Source: Podaxis mareebaensis (lineage: Eukaryota > Basidiomycota > Agaricomycetes > Agaricales > Agaricaceae). Taken from it: DNA of 64,000 nucleotides. The notes under the pieces were generated by a model. The model did not search any database. It was not told the DNA's origin and saw nothing but the letters and a program-made list of their open reading frames with translations. The stretch spans positions 310,001-374,000 of the forward strand of contig JAEUWP010000207.1 of NCBI GenBank assembly GCA_018524725.1, read 5' to 3'. A program made the translations under genes and the position numbers. Shown in pieces: positions 10,122-22,049 of the stretch (position 1 is the stretch's first letter; each line of letters starts with the position of its first letter).

Positions 10122-13100
10122 ATGTCCTCCGATGTGCAGACTGCTGCTAACAAAGTGAGATTTGTTGTGTGAATTTCCCATAATTTTCTGACAAATTTTT
10201 CCTGAATTCGGCCACCAGAAGGCAGCCTTAGAGCAGCTGCGATTCAACAAAAGCAAGCAAGCTACTCGACAGAACGCTACACCGTCCTCTGCTATTCAGC
10301 ACGCCAGTACTAACCCGCCTCCGGCTCAGTCTCGCGATGGAACAGTCACTTCAAGATTTTTTCCTGTCACCCCTTCTTCCCCCGGCAATACACTTGTCCC
10401 TAATTCAAGCCCGCTAAGCCAAGACGAAACCCAGCGACCATATGAGCCATACGGTTATCGCAGAGGACATGACGTGGCGCCTCTTCAAAATGGCGCGCTG
10501 CCAAAGATGTGGTCCCCGAACATGGCGTTCATGGCAGCGGACCCTTTGAGTGCTCCTAGCGGGCTTCTACCTACCAGCGCAGATTTCCACGCGTCAACGC
10601 GTCGCCAATGGTCGAGCATTGAAAGCCCTCGCGACACTTCTCAAGATGAAGGTCCCCCTCGCAAGCGCATCAATCGTGGTCGCCCAGAGGACGCGACGAT
10701 GTCACCTCCCCCTCTCATCGAATCACAACGTCCCAGTCCCAGACCACGAACAGTGTCTGATGCTCTCTCAATATCATCCGAGGATTCTCTACCAGATGTT
10801 TCACGTCTGGTAGGCCCGTCTAATGCGCGCATCTTCCGCAAACCCATTTCATCCACCGATGCTCCCGCTGATCCATTCACCGATCCCGACTTCATCAAAT
10901 TTGGCATGACCATGCCTGGAGAACCGCCGTCGCGCATTCGTGCCGCGTGGAAACAGTCTGGCTACAATTTCCAGCGGGCGACTGCCTTGATGTCGGATCC
11001 TACTTGGTCACCCTCTGCCTCGAGTCCAGAAAAAACGGAGAAGGAAGACATTGGACGGGTGAGAGAAGTTGAAGAGGCTACCCGTGCCCAGAAGATGGCC
11101 GTAAAAGAGAAGGGCAAAAAGTCGATGATCTACGCCAACCGCATGGCTCTTGAGACCAAAATCCAGAGCACCCCGAGGAATGAAGGGCTGCCCTCTATCG
11201 AGGCGTTACAAACTCCAACGACCCCCGTCATCGCACCTGGCCGTCGAAAGCGTCTCAAGAAACTTGTGATCGACTCGGACTCCGAAGCGGAGGCTGAAGA
11301 CAGTGACGAGGACGAACGGACGAGGAAACGTGAGAGGGTCGAGAATAGTCACGAAACTCGAGCGTTAGACTATCTGAATACAACAAGCTGCGAAGGAATA
11401 CAAGAGCTAACCGGCGAGTCTTTCATGATTAGTGAAGGTCTAAGTTCCCCCTCTGACTTGTGCTAAAGGATGCACACCCGAGCAGGCCGGCACTATAATC
11501 AAGTTGCGACCGTTCCAGTCCGTGGACGACCTCAATGCGAAACTCGGCCAGGGAAAGAAAAAGGCCGGGCCTGCGGGTATCAGTCCTCGCCTATTCGAGG
11601 AATGTATTGAGATCTTCAGGGGATATGGTGCTGTCGACTCAATATTGGAAGAATGTGAAAGCATTGGAGCCCACCTGCGTGCCTCTATCGCATCCTGGAG
11701 TACACCTACTCCCTCTGACAAAGGCAAAGGCAAGATAGACCCCCTTACAGCCTTGTCAGACGATGTACAGGATGGTTCAATCAGTCTGAGGACCATTACG
11801 AACATAAAACAACAAAAATCTCAAGATCACCTTACCAAACAACCATCGTACTTATCTACGGATGTCAAATTGAAAGAATACCAACTTCTCGGGGTAAATT
11901 GGCTTAATCTTCTGTATCGTAATAATCTCAGTTGTATTCTTGCTGATGAGATGGGTATGTTATTCACCTATCTTGAGTTGTTTTACCTTGCTCATGTATT
12001 TTTAGGTTTGGGCAAGACGGTCCAAGTCATCAGCTTCCTGGCACATTTGAAGGAAAAGGGCAACAAAGGTCCTCACTTGGTGGTTGTTCCGTAAGTCCCG
12101 CGTTTATTTCGTCGGTTTACCTGCCTTTCTGAGAATGCGCCGAAACTGGTTCAGTTCTTCCACATTGGAAAACTGGTGTCGCGAGTTCGCTCGCTTCGCA
12201 CCCTCAATATCCATCCAGACTTACTATGCCGGAAAAGGAGAGCGCCCCCATCTCCGAGAAACGTTGCTTGGCACTCAAATGTGTAACAACGGGCGTAATG
12301 AAGGGTGGGAGGTACTGATAACGACATACACGCTGGCGCAAGGCGATGACAGGGATCGAAAATTCTTCCGGAAAATCAATTGGAATGTGAGTAGCATATC
12401 TACCTTCATCCATTCGTCATATCCTAACTAGGATTAGTGTTGTATCTACGATGAAGGCCACGTTCTCAAAAACTTCCAGTCCCAGCGGTATCAATCTTTG
12501 CTCAAATTTGGCTCCCGATGGCGGCTCCTTTTGACCGGCACTCCACTGCAAAACAACCTACAGGAATTGGTGGTACGTAAAAGCGCTGTATTATTATCAA
12601 TCGCAGGCTCATGACATGTTCCAGTCTTTAATGAATTTCATCCTTCCAGAGCAATTTGCCGGTACTATTGGAGAAATGCGAGCCATCTTCAAGGTCAAAG
12701 GTGACTCCAAGATTTCCCTGCTTTCCCAAGAGCGAGTGTCCCGAGCCAAGAAAATGATGACGCCATTCGTCCTTCGACGCCGGAAAGATCAAGTATTACA
12801 AGATCTGCCCCAGAAGACTGAACGTATTGAGTGGTGCGAAATGACGGACTTGCAGAAGTCGATCTATACTGATGCCCTGCACCGCTCGAGGCGCACAATT
12901 ATGGAGATGGAGGACAAGGATTCCATGACTGACAGTAGCGGCGGAGACAAGAAGAGAACCGCGAAGGCAAATGGCAAGACAAAGGAGAAGGTTTACATGG
13001 AAAATAGTTCTAATGTGCTCATGGACCTTCGAAAGGCTGCTTCGCATCCGATGTTGTTCAGAACAAGGTTCACCGATGACATTCTATCCAGCATTACGAA

Positions 13101-13974
13101 ACAACTCTTGAAGGAACCGGACTTCAAGAAACGTGGTGCCCTGTTTGAATTGGTCAAGGAAGATATGTCGGTCATGACGGACGCAGAGCTTCAGGTCTTT
13201 TGTAAGACCTACAAGGTATGATCACAGGCTGCGTCCCTTGACCACGAACGCTAATGGTGACCACAGTCTACGAGAAAGTTCTTGCAGGCGGATGATTGCT
13301 ACCTTGAAGCTGGCAAAGTCGAAGTGCTTCTCAGGCTCCTGAAAGGGTATGGGGGAGAACAAAGGAAGGTTCTGATTTTCTCTCAGGTTAGTCTACCGCC
13401 GATGTTCTCTTTCATGCGTGGATTTGACGTGGATTCTAGTTTACCCAAATATTGGATATCCTGCAAGCTATACTTGAACACAAGAAGATCCGTTTTCTCG
13501 TCCTAACGGGTAGCACACCTGTGGACGTTCGACAAACATTGGTAGATGAGTTCACGGAAGACCCTAACATTCCTGTATTCCTTTTGTCGACCAAGGCCGG
13601 CGGCATGGGGATCAACTTGACTGCAGCATCAGTGGTTATTATGTGAGTGCTTCTAGCGTGGAGCTGCATCAGCCCCTAACCTCGCCTTCAGGTTTGACCA
13701 AGATTTTAATCCTCATAACGACAAACAAGCTCAGGATCGTGCATATCGCATTGGTCAAAAACGGGATGTGGAAGTCGTCAAATTGATCACTCGCGGGACG
13801 ATTGAGGAAGACATGTTGAGACTCGGAGAGACAAAACTTGCGCTGGATGAAGCCGTCGCCGCCGATCCAGATGAGAAGGGAGAGAGCGCACCCGAACGGG
13901 AGATGAAGAAGTCGCTAATGACGGTGTTGAGACAACAGTTCGAGAAGCAACAAGACGGGAAGAACATGAAATGA
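10122..13974 (+). CDS. FUN30: SNF2-family chromatin remodelling ATPase, Fun30/SMARCAD1 type
   Basis: Fun30-class remodellers act in the nucleus on nucleosomes during silencing and DNA-end resection. Ten exons (10122-10154, 10219-11413, 11469-11954, 12006-12090, 12155-12386, 12438-12572, 12625-13215, 13267-13386, 13440-13642, 13692-13974) give 1,120 aa. The N-terminal third is disordered with a CUE-like segment at about residues 235-280. The helicase core shows motif I (ADEMGLGKT), motif II DEGH (usual in this subgroup), [20 protein letters not shown] and DRAYRIGQ. Intron 2 (11414-11468) uses GC-AG (CCG|GCGAGT). Splicing it restores the conserved ELTGCTPEQA stretch, whereas read-through stops at 11464-11466. 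The ATG is in a 33-nt first exon. Confidence 0.93.
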
Positions 13975-14134
13975 TCTATCTTCATATCCTGCCCACCATT
14001 GGATTTTCATAGTAATTTGGGGACACATCAGCTCATTTCTTGCTTTCGCTATGTCGCACTCATTTCTGTTATATTTGCATATTATCTCTTCCGAACCTAG
14101 ATTGTTAAACATTGGGCACTGGTTTTGGGTCACG

Positions 14135-14917
14135 TTACGCGAATACAGATAAGCCCCGTACAAGTCTATCAATGCTTGTACGAAAATACTCATTGTCAAT
14201 GCCATATTCTCTGGAATCCATCTTCACAAGAGGATTCCGGACAACATATTCTACGAAAGGACCCGCATATATCTGCCGTAAGACAAAACGAAGAGAATCC
14301 GCCTTGGGGTCTGTAAGCATGACAAATTTGTAGCCCGAGATCGTTTCGTGGAGGTGTAACCTGTATGTTGATGTTCGATAACTCGTGAAGGATTCATCCC
14401 TATCAACCGTTGGCTCCAGAAAACAATTATAGCATGATGTTGGACGTACCTCCCTGACAGCTTCTTAACCATATTCCTCAACGAAAGGACCACCCCGTAC
14501 ACCAGTTTCGCTTCCTCATCAAAAGGAAGCCCTGTGCTTGATGTAACCTGCTGTTGCTGTTGTTGTTGTTGCTGGGCGAGGACAGTAGGAGGTGGAGGAG
14601 GCGGTGGTAGTGTGGATCGCGCCGTGTTCTCGTTCGTAGCAACGACGATGCCCGTGGAGGATGAGAGCGTGTTCCGTGGGCTACTAAAGGTCAACGCGTT
14701 CACGGTTGTCTCGTCTGATATTGTTGCGGGCGAGACGGCTTGGGAAACAGCGGGCAGAATGTTGCCCTCAACCGCTGGCTTGGGGCGCTTCGTACGGTGC
14801 CAGTCCTGATAGTAGACGCAAGTACAATGGCTGGGTTTTGACTCGGATTCTTTTGAAGATTGTCAAAGGGGGGACGGAGACGTACCGGTCGAAAATGTAC
14901 AGGCTGTAAATCGTCAT
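14135..14917 (-). CDS. BET5: TRAPP complex subunit Bet5 (TRAPPC1)
   Basis: Bet5 is a longin-fold subunit of the TRAPP vesicle-tethering GEF for Ypt1/Rab1. Exons 14917-14886, 14830-14450 and 14399-14135 give 225 aa. The N-terminus reads MTIYSLYIFDRH, followed by VYYQDWHR. The C-terminal half (YKFVMLTD, RQIYAGPFVEYVVRNP) is typical of the family. Yeast Bet5 is about 160 residues; the extra length is a low-complexity insertion at about residues 45-110. It contains seven consecutive prolines and nine consecutive glutamines, encoded near 14545-14605. The insertion falls between the first strands and the helix region, where a loop is expected. Convergent with FUN30 (160 bp). Confidence 0.92.
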
Positions 14918-15103
14918 GTTTGCAGAAACAGAGCGGGGAGGGACGTGCGAAGGCGAGTTGGCCGAGATCGCCGTCGGTGGATAATAATGATGCGCTGTGA
15001 TGGGAAATCCAAAACGTCCAAAACACAAATCACTTTTGACACCCAGAACACAACTCAACTTCATTTAATTTCATTCACGGCCCGATCAGTATTATGGTAG
15101 ATT

Positions 15104-16441
15104 CTAGGGTAAAACGGAGAGGCGTGCTAGCGGAAGGCGATACACCGGGACAGTGAAATATTCTCTACTTTTTCCCCACCGTTCCTCGTACTTCTTGGGC
15201 CGGACATCCACGTTTGACCATTGTACATCAAGGCCAATATCTGAAAGATGAAGTTCGGCGATGTGGGTATACACGTCGTAGAACAAGGGATCTTTCACAG
15301 TTGTCAACTACCGTTACCCAAAAACTTGTAGCAACTCACTTGTAGCTCCAAGACCATTGAAGAAACTGAACCTAGCATTCGGTCCGGATAGCAAATTAGG
15401 TAGATGTTCAAAGAATCTGTGTAGATCTCGGTAGTTTTCGGAGAACGTGTCAGTATAGACGACGTCAAAACCACCGAGAGCCAGGAGATCCTCCCGTTCA
15501 ACGAAATCTTGCCATTTTCCTTCAAGGATTTTGACTCCTTGTTTCTGATACCACCCGTTGTCTTTCATGTATTGCAGGACATCGGGATGGGGTTCGATAA
15601 TGACATGGTGTGAAGGAGGGGTTGGCAGGGCTTGAAATAGTCGGTCGATCTAAGTAACAACTTCGATCATATTGTTCATGAGCTGCGGGCAAGCTACTTA
15701 CAATTCCCAGTCCGAATCCTATATTCAGGACTCTGAGATTGTCCCGCTCAGGCAGAGAATCATAGATCGTCTGCACCGTCTCCGTCATTATGGGCGTCTC
15801 CCAGCCCATCATAACGCCAACCTCCTCCCCATCTGCAGAAACGAAACAGACGTCTTGCCCTGTCTCATCTTTCGTATACCGCAGCCTCGATGAAAGGAAG
15901 TTCTCAGAAGACCCAGCAGCGGTGTCATCGGATCCTCGAAGGATCAGATTCGTCCGCGGGTCGGACTCAACGTCACCCCTCGCCGAAAGGATTCCAAGAA
16001 GCAGTTCTAAAAAGTCTTAGCCAACCTCACATTTAGTGTAACTTGGTAAAGGGTTGATGCACCTGCACGTATACCTGCATTCCGGATAGCATTATAGATC
16101 TCAGTATCGTTATAGGAGAGAGCAATATCTCCGGCTGTGTTCTGTAAGTAATCCACTGTATCACACGATTAGCACGGCCTCGTGGAATATCAATCGAAGC
16201 TGGACGTACCTGCATTCCATACGGCGCCTTTCTCGATTAAATACTGCACGAGTTCGAGATTACGGGTATAGGCAGCTGCGTGGAGTGGCGAAGCGCCTTC
16301 GGCCTCGTTTTGGTACCAAACAGGCGCCCCTGCTTCAACAAGTGACTTGACGTCCTCTGTCGGGGCGTTCTGCAAAATTGTGGAGACGAGTTGTTCCCCC
16401 AGCTGCGCTGCAATCTCTGAAGGGTCGACGGTCTCTTCCAT
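15104..16441 (-). CDS. RMT2: Protein arginine N-methyltransferase 2 (Rmt2), ankyrin-containing
   Basis: Rmt2 methylates the delta nitrogen of arginine; in yeast the known substrate is ribosomal protein Rpl12. Exons 16441-16210, 16155-16063, 16006-15702, 15649-15340 and 15291-15104 give 375 aa. Residues about 30-80 form ankyrin repeats (GASPLHAAAYTRNLELV, then NTAGDIALSY). The SAM-binding site is LNIGFGLGI at about 202-210, followed by HVIIEPHPDV. The segment FDVVYTDTFSENY is the family's post-II region. The end (SREYFTVPVYRLP) matches the family. The start is the ATG at 16441. Length and architecture match the yeast protein. Confidence 0.93.
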
Positions 16442-16586
16442 CTTGAAGCACAAGTTATTTTTATCTTATCTCGACGAATATTCCATTGGTCATGTGACTA
16501 AGACGAAGTTCAAAGGAGAGGTTACAGAGTATAGGCAGAAGCATAGTAACATCAGAAATAGCACAGTTGATTATTCACGCGCGAAT

Positions 16587-17785
16587 TCATCCTCTCCAGA
16601 CTGCAGGTCCGGGGATGGTGTAAGTAGTGACAGTCGGTTGAGAGTAAATGTCGATGGTAACACCGGGGTCCGAACTAAAGACAGCCTTTTCAGTTACTTG
16701 TTGAAACACGATCACGCACAACTTACGCCTTGTATGCACCAGGGAATTTGACGAGGTAGCTGTCGGAAGGCTGAGCAGAGCCGCCTCCAGTGACTTTGAG
16801 GTGAGCGCATTCGGGGTAGAACTGTGGTTGATTAGACGTATGGATGGCAAGGAGCTGAAAGAGTCATATGTCATATCAGAAAGGAGACAACCTATGCTTT
16901 GTTGGCTGTACTGACCTCGTGCCTGATCATGTATTCGCCAGCAGCAAGACTTGAAGGAATAGTGCTAGTCCTGTTGCACCGATCAGCGTCTGCACGAAAC
17001 GGGGTCATCATACACAGCTGGGACACATACCAAGAGTTATTATTAGCAACAAGTTGGCCTTGTGCCCATGTTCCTGATGTCAGGGTTCCCGAAATTAAAC
17101 CAGCCTGGTCGATCTTGAACTAAATATACGAAGGGAGGTTAATCAACGAAACAACAGAGGTGTGGTTCCAACTAATTACTCACCCAAGAAAGAGAGGAGG
17201 GTGTTGCAGAAGCACAGCCGCTCGGGCACTTTGCCATGTAGACCATGACAGGCTTATGGGCGCTTAACGGAAGCTAACGGACCAGTATTTGCAATAACTT
17301 ACTCCGATGGTGTGAGGCCACTGGTTCCAGTATGCTGTAATCCTGCTTCCAGCAGCGACACTGGCAGAGAGTTGACCACTACCAAGCGACGCCCCGTTCT
17401 TGTTACAGGCCAGGGAACCATCAGTGGGGTTCGTGATCGGGTCATAAGTATCCCATTCACGCTGTAACAGGCGAGAAGTGTCGTGTCAACCGCTCGTACC
17501 AAAGACTATAGTGGCATCATACCTGGATTGAACTTTGGCCAACAGGCGTGTTGTAGGCCATGAACCTGGTGCCATCGTTAGCGACGAGGCCAGGCTACAG
17601 GAGACGCACTCACCCTTTGTAGTAGGTGCCTGAAATCTGGTAGCCAATGACACCACCATGAGAAGAGGCCTACAAAACAGGGCGGTGAGACAGGAAAGGC
17701 GCATACACAGCTGAAACGATTTTACCAAGTTGGCCTGGTTCAAGGCGACGGTTACGACAGCAATGAGAGTTGTGAGGAACTTCAT
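16587..17785 (-). CDS. AA9 lytic polysaccharide monooxygenase (formerly GH61), secreted
   Basis: AA9 enzymes are secreted copper oxidases that cleave cellulose and some hemicelluloses. Nine exons (17785-17726, 17669-17614, 17565-17523, 17461-17303, 17252-17184, 17119-17031, 16970-16916, 16854-16727, 16674-16587) give 248 aa. A signal peptide (residues 1-23) is followed by His24, the expected N-terminal copper ligand (HGG). The other copper ligands fit His103 in NQWPHTIGP and Tyr190 in QPQFYPEC. His182 and Gln188 fill the usual second-sphere sites. No carbohydrate-binding module follows. Intron 2 (17613-17566, 48 nt, branch-like CTAAC) contains an internal TAG that mimics a much shorter intron. 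A TATA box lies upstream. Confidence 0.93.
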
Positions 17786-18495
17786 GCTTTCTGATTACTG
17801 ACGAACATCTGGTTCAGCATATCGCTTTTATACCAGAGAGCCACAGTGTATAGCGAACTTCAATTACCCGGGTGGGAAGTGTGATCAGAATTGAGGCTAA
17901 ATTTCGGGACCGGAATGCGCAAAGGGAGAGTCAGAGGATTGTTCGGAGCAGGTGCTTGTTCAGATATGGCTAAAGCGATGACATAGAACTTGAGAAGACA
18001 TGTGGCAAGTGTGTTTGAATGACGATATACCATCCTCTTTCTTGGAGTTGTCAAGCTTCCTGCTCGCCAGGTTGGGAAATAACAAGCGGGGACTGAAGCC
18101 AATTCCCAAGCAACCCTTTCCCAGGTACTGAACAAGCCTCGGCAAGGACGTTAAATATATGACAGTGGATCACATTGGTCGGAGCCGGACATTTCAGAAG
18201 TCTCGTAGAACAGCATCGGTGGTTTGGTTGTGGCAAGTTTTTCCGTTGATTGAGAACAATGAGGCTAAAGGCTGATTATACAGGGGCAGTAGATGTCCTT
18301 GTCTGTTTTCAGTCATGGAGAAGGTAAGATACAAATGAGTTCGAGAAAATATCTAAGCATACAGAAGATGTGAATCGCTCGAAATGTGAAGCGCGGGGGT
18401 ATGAATCTGGGGTTGAAGTTGTCAGAGTCCCAAGGTCAAAATTAGAACTATAGCCGCAATCCATACCTGAATGTATTATTGCTGGTTCTCTTGGA
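17786..18495. other. Upstream region of the AA9 gene
   Basis: This gap between AA9 and the PRKRIP1-like gene (same strand) holds the AA9 promoter. Two GCGGGG hexamers (around 18086 and 18390) fit the loose CreA/Mig1 consensus SYGGRG, which is weak evidence on its own. Small open frames at 18135-17860 have no recognisable content. Confidence 0.35.
17825..17832 (-). promoter_or_regulatory. TATA box of the AA9 LPMO gene
   Basis: The minus strand reads TATAAAAG about 40-47 bases before the ATG at 17785. This is a canonical box at a plausible distance, as is usual for strongly regulated secreted-enzyme genes. Confidence 0.6.
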
Positions 18496-19216
18496 TCAAT
18501 CGTCCTCATGGATAGTTATTTTGGCTTCTTTGGCGACTGGCAGTGGAGTTGCACGTTCAGGAACAGCCTGTGATTCTTGCTCCTTTAGCGGTTCGTAGGG
18601 TTGCGAACCCTCGTCCGATTCGTCATCACTTTCCTCTCCAGGTTTTCTGAAAACAAGTTCTTTTCCATTTATCAGGCGCCTCTTCTTTAGTGGTAGCTCC
18701 GGAGCCTCAGAATTTCCTGGAGTTGCGTCTGACTTGCTGGCGTCTTCCGATTTTCCGCGGTTTTGTTTGGCCCTTTCTTTCTTTTTCTGCCGCTTCGCCC
18801 GATTCTTCGCAGTCTTTGCCTCAGCGGCTTCTTCAGCTTCCTTACGTTTGCGCTCGAACTCGGCAGCGAGGGCTTCCTGTTTTTGGATCAGCTTTGCTTG
18901 AGGGAAGAACACAGATGCAACACACTTTCTGTGCTTGTTCCTCCATTATCTTTAAACGCTCATACTCCCGGCGCCTGCTTGCTTTGTAAACATGGAATTC
19001 ACCACTACCGGCGCCGGCACTCGAGCCTTGCACGTTCTTCATCATTTCACGTGCAGGACGTATGGTTTTTTCTTTCGGCGGAGGAGGGACATAAGCAGGC
19101 TTTGAAGGATCCTTGAGGAGTTTTTCGAGCTGGGCACGTTGTTTCTCGACAGCTGTGAGGGCATGGCGAGGAGTAGGGGTTGGACTCGCGGAAGATGGGG
19201 TCGGAGTGGAAGACAT
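18496..19216 (-). CDS. PRKRIP1-like (DUF1168) nuclear protein
   Basis: Two exons (19216-18926 and 18876-18496) give 223 aa. The N-terminus has a short proline-rich part (AYVPPPPKEK) and a conserved segment, GEFHVYKASRRREYERLKIM. A strongly charged Lys/Glu/Ala helix and an RQKKKERAK nuclear-localisation-like cluster follow, then an acidic tail. This matches the DUF1168/PRKRIP1 family; the human member sits in the spliceosome C complex. The 49-nt intron 18925-18877 has CTGAT near its 3' end. Without it the frame runs through a meaningless Cys-rich stretch. Role in this organism is inferred from the family only. Confidence 0.83.
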
Positions 19217-19435
19217 TGCATCCGCTTGATAGCGTCACCCTGGTCACAGTAATATTGTTGCTCTTTTGTCACGCAGCGGTGACCCCCTAGGAGCGTCTAT
19301 GAACAGCCTCAACAGCTTAGCGCTCAGATCACTGGCGTCGCACAGCTCACTGGTCTCATGATGCCTTGTGCCCCCCCCATGTATAACAGCAGCCTTTCAA
19401 AGAATCTGTCGTGAAGCCAAGAATACCAGTGAACT

Positions 19436-21799
19436 ATGGACTCTAACGACCCAGGGATTAACTCAAGTGGCTCTTCAACGCAGGAGACCGCTGCCTCCCG
19501 CTCTGTCTCGGCTTCCCCCAATGATAGAGACTCACTCAATACTCTTCATGAATCCTTTGCCGATTATTCGAGCGCTGGCGCCGTACTGTCACAGCTGATA
19601 TACCCAACTTCTCCGACGCTAGGCCAACGATACGACTTATGCAGACCCGTGTATGTTATATCCGCTGTTTCTTTTCTCTGGCTTACGGATGTGTGATCAA
19701 CAGCAAGGATGAAGACCCAAAATGCAATGTTAAGCCCTTGTCCATCTACTTCAGAAACGGGTATGTCTATCGCAATCACACAACAACTTATATCGACTGG
19801 TATTGCTTAGAGAAAAGCTTCCACATGGCTGGCAACGATACGTTCACCCAGAGGGTCTACCTTATTTCTGCTTGCCACCATCGGAGGGTTGCCCAATGGT
19901 AAGAAGACTTTTCATTAATGGACACCGGTTGATCCGTTGGTTGTCGCTAGAGGATCCTCACAGAAGAATGGCTCTTCGACGTCGACACGGCGAGACTAAT
20001 TGAAGATTTCTTACGAGATATACGAAACGCAATCCACCAATTCGACGTGGTCATACCCCCGAAGAGTGACCTTGTACTCGAGCTGTGCAAAAACGAAAAA
20101 ATCGATAAGTGGATGTGTGGCTATTATTTTGTACACCATCCAACACGAACCATTTACTGGCTGGAGGAGGTTGAGATCGAACATCAGTCAGAACCCATTA
20201 GGGAGGTTCGTGGAAATATTTCCGGATTTCAGATTGGTGAGCTTTTCCGGTATCTTTATCTCGCTCTATGCTAAATCGCCACTGCTACAGAGACATGCTT
20301 GGAGTCCGAGTACTGGTATGCCGATCTCCCTTGTGGTCCCCCTGCACGTGCTAACTTATCATCACTCAGGACTTACTGGGATACGTTTCCCAATGTACAA
20401 ACACTCACACCCGAGATATACGAGTACGCGGTTGATACGCTCGTGTCTGCCATGACAGGTGAGGTGTTTCCCAGGGGCTCGATACGGACGGACTGGATTA
20501 ACATGAAAAATGCAGATGTGATTTCCTCCCCCAGTTCTACCATCACATACACACATGAGTCTTTGCAGAACATGTTGAACGTCGTCCGAGTGTCAAAAGG
20601 TATGCAGACTCGAGTCTCTAGGGCTTAGTTGAAGTGACGGTTGAAGTGGCGGTTGGACAGATTGCAGAACTTCAAACTGGCACATAGGTGATACCTACGT
20701 TAGTCTCCTGTTGCATTTCAATTCTCATACCTCTGCTCGACGTGTAGGCCGCTTCATGAAGCACATTAGTGAGTTCGCACTGCTATGTGACAATAATTCC
20801 CGCTTCATTGAGTTTTATTTAGTCCAGGACCGACTCCGGAACTACTATGGCGTATGGGGTGCCAGGCTGAGCAGATACCAATCGGTCCTCCAAGTTTCAA
20901 ACCCTGAGCGACGCTCCAAGTTCTTTTGGGCCTTTTCCCCTTTCTTATTTTTCATTCCACACGCACAGTTGAAGCGCGTAGAACCGTTGGTCGTTGATAG
21001 ATCCGTCATTACAATCCACTGGGATAAGTTCTTCCAAGAACTGCAGGAGGAATGGAATCAGACCATGACAGTCGTGAGTTGGTCCTCAGATACTTTCACC
21101 CTCGAGGCTGATGCAAGGAAGGCGACCATAATGTTAGCCGCGAATTGCGCATTCTTAGCCATCCCGATATTCCAAGCCCCCCCACCAGACACACACAGCA
21201 CTCCGGAACAAGTAGCGAGCTATCTATCGCTAACCTCTAGCCTTTTTGGCCTCATCTTGAGCATGGTAATGTATAGGCAGCACAAGGCCCACCGCCCTAG
21301 TACTCCTGATGAGATTGTAAGTGTTCATCTGGTGTCGATCACCTTGCTATTCTGATATCTTTAGTAGTTAAAGCACATTTTCAATGAGACTAGATCAGGA
21401 CCACGACATCGCCTCGAACATTTGGTTCTCATTTGGAGCCTACCTCACGCTCTTGTTTTGTGGTCGTGAGTAGTCCACTGGACGCTGCGTCGCTGTCAAC
21501 CACTACGGTACTTACTTCTCTTTGCTATGCAAAGTGTAGTCACATTCCTGCTGGCTTTCCTGATTATGTGCTTTTTTGGCACTCTCATCGCCACCAAAGT
21601 CGTCGTCGCCTTGTCCACTGCGTTCCTTAGTTCCCTTATCTTTTACTACGTCATCAGATTTGGGAGTGGAAAGAAGCTCCGCCAAAATTGGCCAAGTAAC
21701 CTTTCTATGGGTCTTCACAGAGTCAAAGGGCTCATTCAGAGGTCCAGAAAGAGGGAAGAGGCTGAGGCTAAGGAACAAGTTGAAGAACAGGTTGTGTAG
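19436..21799 (+). CDS. WW-like domain multi-pass membrane protein of unknown function
   Basis: Nine exons (19436-19650, 19704-19760, 19811-19898, 19951-20236, 20291-20315, 20370-20599, 20688-21316, 21368-21465, 21535-21799) give 630 aa. Residues about 92-112 form a WW-like motif (LPHGWQRYVHPEGLPYF). A second similar pattern (YYFVHHPTRTIYWLEEV) follows in exon 4. The C-terminal third has about four hydrophobic helices, then a basic/acidic tail. Proteins of this architecture are, from memory, widespread in mushroom-forming fungi and uncharacterised. Intron 5 (20316-20369, 54 nt) is in frame and stop-free but has GTATG and CTAAC signals. Intron 7 ends in a tandem TAGTAG acceptor. Divergent from the PRKRIP1-like gene (219 bp). 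Confidence 0.78.
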
Positions 21800-22049
21800 C
21801 GTACGAGGTTATGTATTAGCTGGGTTATACCCCTAGGATGGAATACTTATTCCCTCTGTCCGTCTTGCATTCGCACCGCGTATACTATAGGTTAACCAGC
21901 ATTCCGAGTTCTTGCATACGTAAGGGGGTATAACTGTTGCCCAAGATCAGACATCCACTGAAATCCGGCGCTTATGTACTTTGCCTCTGCTTTGCCATCA
22001 CACCATCCATGATTATTTCGGTTTCTTAGTTGTTTCTGGACCCTCTATA

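Noticed and set aside
17595..17613. A 19-nt GTGAGT...TAG segment in the AA9 gene that looks like a truncated intron or frameshift.
   Set aside because: A 48-nt intron (17613-17566) with a CTAAC branch-like site and CAG acceptor joins YYKG to [10 protein letters not shown] in frame, so the gene is intact.
18897..18925. An apparent 29-nt intron with frame loss in the PRKRIP1-like gene.
   Set aside because: Extending the intron to the next CAG (49 nt) gives a phase-0 join and the expected charged helix.
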